A stretch of 64,000 bases of DNA. Origin: Thereva unica (lineage: Eukaryota; Arthropoda; Insecta; Diptera; Therevidae). Under the pieces are notes generated by a model. That model was given only the letters and a program-made list of their open reading frames with translations, was not told the origin of the DNA and searched no databases. The translations under genes were made by a program, and so were the position numbers. Location of the stretch: the NCBI GenBank assembly GCA_949987705.1, contig OX465281.1, forward strand, positions 175,536,516 through 175,600,515, in the 5' to 3' direction. Positions 61,096-64,000 of the stretch are shown one piece after another. The stretch's first letter is position 1. Each line of letters starts with the position of its first letter.

Positions 61096-61770
61096 TATAA
61101 ATTTTGTATATTATGTATTATTACGTTGTTATTTTTCTTATTTTATTTCAACAGTATGTAACAATAAAATAAACTTAAATGCAGTATTAAGATTGATTTG
61201 GAAATATAGACTGGCCATAAAAGTTGGTAGGGTGGTTTTCAAACGAGTTTTTAAGGTGTTAAATCAAACATTAGATACATTGGATTGAAAACGAGGTTGT
61301 AGAGCAACTATTTGCGAATAAATTAGACTTATCAAAAAATTTGGCCTTGTTCAACCTTTTTTCGTGAAACAGTTGTTTTTACATTTTTGAGATTTTCTCG
61401 AAAAGTTACAATTATTTTTTCATAAAATTTTTATTGCATATAGATACCATCAGAAGCCACAATTTTAGCCCTGGCACAAAGTTCTACGATAATTACACAC
61501 TATAATTAAATGTCAAAAAGTTGCCATTTTTAGCGGTTTTTGAATTTTTCTGCAAAAACCTATTGACCGATTTCAATGGTCCAAAACTCATACTTTTCGT
61601 CTTTTTAAACACTATTATGTACAATTTTTTGTTTCCCAAAACAAAACTTTTTTCGTGCCTAAAACGTGAAAAACGTGTTTTCGCTACTATTATTAACTTT
61701 TTACCACCTATTCTCCTGGACCAATTTTATCCAAAACACATTCATTGAATTCCTACGATTTTTTTCTTAA
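61096..61770. other. Unassigned AT-rich sequence
   Basis: No coding signal. Possibly the noncoding flank of the P-element remnant. Confidence 0.35.
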
Positions 61771-62175
61771 TTATGGCGTCAAGAAATCGCAGAGTAAATT
61801 TATTTCAACTTTAATGACCTCATTTTCAATTTCAATATTGGCTTTTAGTAAACAGTTCCTAAAACTTTTAATTAAATGCGGGATGTCATATAATAAAGCA
61901 ACTTTTTTGTTTTTGATTGAAATGCATGGGTTTTCGGAGCTACTCCTCATTTTATTGTACGCACTACGATTATTTGCTCCTTGGTCGGATGAAACCGCAA
62001 CGACTTCAAATTCAATAGTATAAAGGATATCTAAAGTTTTTAAAACTAGTTGGGATATGGGTTTGACCCCTTCGGTCCACACGATTAACTTCACAGTATG
62101 ATGAACGAAGATGGAATAAACTAATCCTACGTTTAGCACTAGTAGGAAATTGACTAGTATCAGAACTGGAGACAA
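61771..62175 (-). pseudogene. P-element/THAP9-like transposase fragment
   Basis: A 134-aa minus-strand frame with VVAVSSDQGANNRSAYNKM and the family hallmark LLYDIPHLIKSFRNCLL. Both lie in the catalytic/GTP-binding region of P-element transposases. The N-terminal THAP zinc finger and the C-terminus are absent, and the frame ends at FLTP. It is a remnant of a P-like DNA transposon; no P-type termini were found. Confidence 0.78.
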
Positions 62176-62430
62176 AGCAATCCTGAGAGAAGCTAGTTCA
62201 AATAACTATAATAGTGGTAAATCAAGAAGATTTTTCTAGAGAATTTGTTTTTCCTGAACGTTATCAAACAAACATTTCCTTCGTGTTTCTTTCGTTACAC
62301 TAAAGCGGGTGTTCGAATTCGTATTGAGCCTGTTGAAGCGCCGTTGATAAACTGGGAAGCGAATGACTTCATTTGGAAATTTCAAAGCTATCTGAAGATA
62401 TTAGCAAAACTAATTAATGTAAAGTATATT

Positions 62431-62833
62431 AAGCCCGGTACCCACTTGTTGCAAACCGGCGTTTCGTATCCCTGTATCGTTTCAATTGTTGATTGATACG
62501 AACAAAACAGGAACCCAAATTTTTCGTGTATCATCACTGCGTTTCGAATCATCCAGCCTGTATCATGTTTGATGCGGGAGCGCGATACGGTTATCTGGTC
62601 AGTGTGTGATTTGAAATGACGATGAACAGGATACGCGCATGCCCGTCCACACTTCCTCCTAAAGCGTATCGTATCATTCCTTTGATGTGACGGAGAAAAA
62701 CCGCTAAATGAGAGATCGGGTTTGGATTGTATCATTTCGCACATTTTGAAACGAAGCGTTGCAATTTTTTTAGAAAAAAATTTAAAGAACGGTGATACGA
62801 AACGCTGGTGTGCAACAAGTGGGTACCGGGCTT
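62431..62833. mobile_element. MITE, 403 bp, with palindromic-rich termini
   Basis: AAGCCCGGTACCCACTTGTT at 62431 is mirrored by AACAAGTGGGTACCGGGCTT ending at 62833. The mirror extends inward (GCGTTTCGTATC against GATACGAAACGC). The flanks (TTAA at left including the first bases, TTTA at right) could be a mutated TTAA duplication, which would suggest piggyBac-type, but this is not certain. Confidence 0.82.
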
Positions 62834-63039
62834 TAGGTACTTGTCAGATTTGACCAAAAAAAAACAAATTTTGCGGTAGCTCCCGGGATGAACCGCAATT
62901 TTCTGAAACTGTATCACGCGTAGAAAACAATTTCCTGTCAAAAAGTGCTAATCCAATGTTTGAAAAATTCGTGCACGAAATTTTTGCACGATTTTTAAAG
63001 GTTGTCGAATTTTAACAAGTGATGTTTTGTTGAAAGGCT
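62834..63039. other. Unassigned
   Basis: No gene or repeat boundary recognised. Confidence 0.3.
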
Positions 63040-63545
63040 ATCGCTGTGCAGAGCCCAAAAAAGATCACTTCGTTTAGAACGGGTGGCATTCCATCGAGTT
63101 TATTAGATATTAGCAAAACTTTTCAATTTAAGGTCTTTGTGACACTTAGCTGAAGTTTTTTCATTTAAACCAAAAAGGCCCGACCGAATGTTATGAAATT
63201 TTTTCGTTAATATTACTCTTTCGGCACCTCAATAGTTTTTGGTTCGCGCGGTATCGAGCAGATACAAAAATCGCGAACGTTGTTTAAACGAAAAAACGGC
63301 TCGTTCGAATTTTATGGAAATCTTTTCAGATCCTATTTTGGTTAATACTCTTCGAACAGCACCTTAACTAAATCGATATCTTTAATCGTTCGCGCGATAT
63401 CGTGCAGGTACAAAAATCACTTGTGTCCCTTAAACCAAAAAACGATTCGAACAATTTTTACATAAATCTTTTTAGATCATATTTCCTTCAATACGCTTCG
63501 AACGACACCTCAACGAAGTCGTTATCTTTTTTGATTCGTGCAGGA
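63040..63545. repeat. Degenerate tandem repeat, units of about 135-145 bp
   Basis: TTAATATTACTCTTTCGGCA (63210 on), TTAATACTCTTCGAACAGCA (about 63342 on) and TTCAATACGCTTCGAACGAC (about 63488 on) head successive units. Each continues with a CACCT(T/C)AA phrase, GTTCGCGCG(G/A)TATCG, GCAG(A/G)TACAAAAATC and AAACGA/AAACCAAAAAAC. At least three units are present. Confidence 0.75.
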
Positions 63546-64000
63546 AAAAATGACCACATACGTACGGACACACACACACGCACACATACTTCGTCTCAAA
63601 TTTTTGCTTGAAATGCTCTTGGGACCTTGAACAATGAAAATGCGTAGAAAATCTCGATTTCTATTTTCGGACCGATTACAATAACTTCCCTTTACTGGGA
63701 GTTAATAATATTGATGCTATTTCTTCTCCATTTATTCTTCCAATGTAATTCAATATTTTGCTTCCAATTAGAATTCAATCCACGAATCATAATTATAAAA
63801 CATAAAGAAGATGCTATCTCCGAGAAACGTTCATTCTGTCTAGTTCATTACTAGCATTAATGCCAGGATCAAAAGAAAATGGACTATATGCCATTTCATT
63901 AACGTAAGCACGTGAGGCATATTAAAGCCAGTACATATTTTGCATTTCTTTATAGGAAGAAGGTGATTTAAAATAAATTTTTTGAAAACATTTTTGTTCA
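63546..64000. other. Unassigned window end with short CA repeat
   Basis: A short (CA)n run at about 63569-63588, then TTTTTGCTTGAAATGCTCTT and GACCGATTACAATAACTTCC, phrases I associate with dispersed insect repeats. No gene. Confidence 0.4.

Overview
This is animal nuclear DNA, almost certainly from an insect. There is no bacterial gene organisation. The window is AT-rich and almost entirely made of transposable elements: Ty3/gypsy, copia, RTE and CR1/Jockey-group LINEs, PIF/Harbinger, hAT, Helitron and P-element relatives. The only sequence that looks like a host gene is three consistently spliced exons resembling an insect odorant receptor (minus strand, 23258-23933). I could not fix the order. 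Chemoreceptor-like exons and the LINE mix would suit a hymenopteran or another large-genome insect.

Layout. 1-780 holds a Harbinger-type MITE. 1525 to about 9.86 kb is a decayed gypsy element, split inside pol by a 4.4-kb Helitron (4125-8516) that itself carries a 2.4-kb two-gene Harbinger transposon (4628-7010). 10.4-15.1 kb is a near-complete CR1/Jockey-group LINE on the minus strand. 15.5-16.9 kb is a 5'-truncated RTE. 17.9-22.8 kb is Helitron sequence (helicase remnant plus noncoding modules) interrupted by an RTE with one intact ORF and a 14-bp target duplication (18981-22171). 23.2-23.9 kb holds the receptor exons.

From about 24.1 to 58.6 kb lies a single ancient LINE ('LINE A') blown apart by later insertions. 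A minus-strand copia element (24851-35290, target duplication ATATT) splits its endonuclease region. One copia LTR was in turn invaded by two TA-targeting DNA transposons (25163-26318 and 26479-30525), the second with an apparently intact spliced transposase gene. LINE A's reverse transcriptase is split by a Harbinger element whose ends lie 20.4 kb apart (36871-57286). Inside that sit another LINE, a second Harbinger (41410-55831), a TAA-flanked MITE (44024-55554), a hAT (44123-52131), a Helitron with a 128-bp minisatellite (44213-46229), and a further LINE that itself received an RTE insertion. The deepest path is six insertions within LINE A, seven elements in all, mostly anchored by target duplications or restored reading frames.

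58.6-64 kb is a gene-poor tail with degenerate tandem repeats, a hAT MITE, a P-element transposase fragment and another MITE. No tRNA, rRNA or CRISPR array was recognised.

The elements do not cooperate as a pathway. Each encodes its own mobility functions, and most are broken. The intact-looking coding units are the HARBI1-like transposase at 4890-5897, the RTE ORF at 19240-22149 and the two-exon transposase at 27557-29863.
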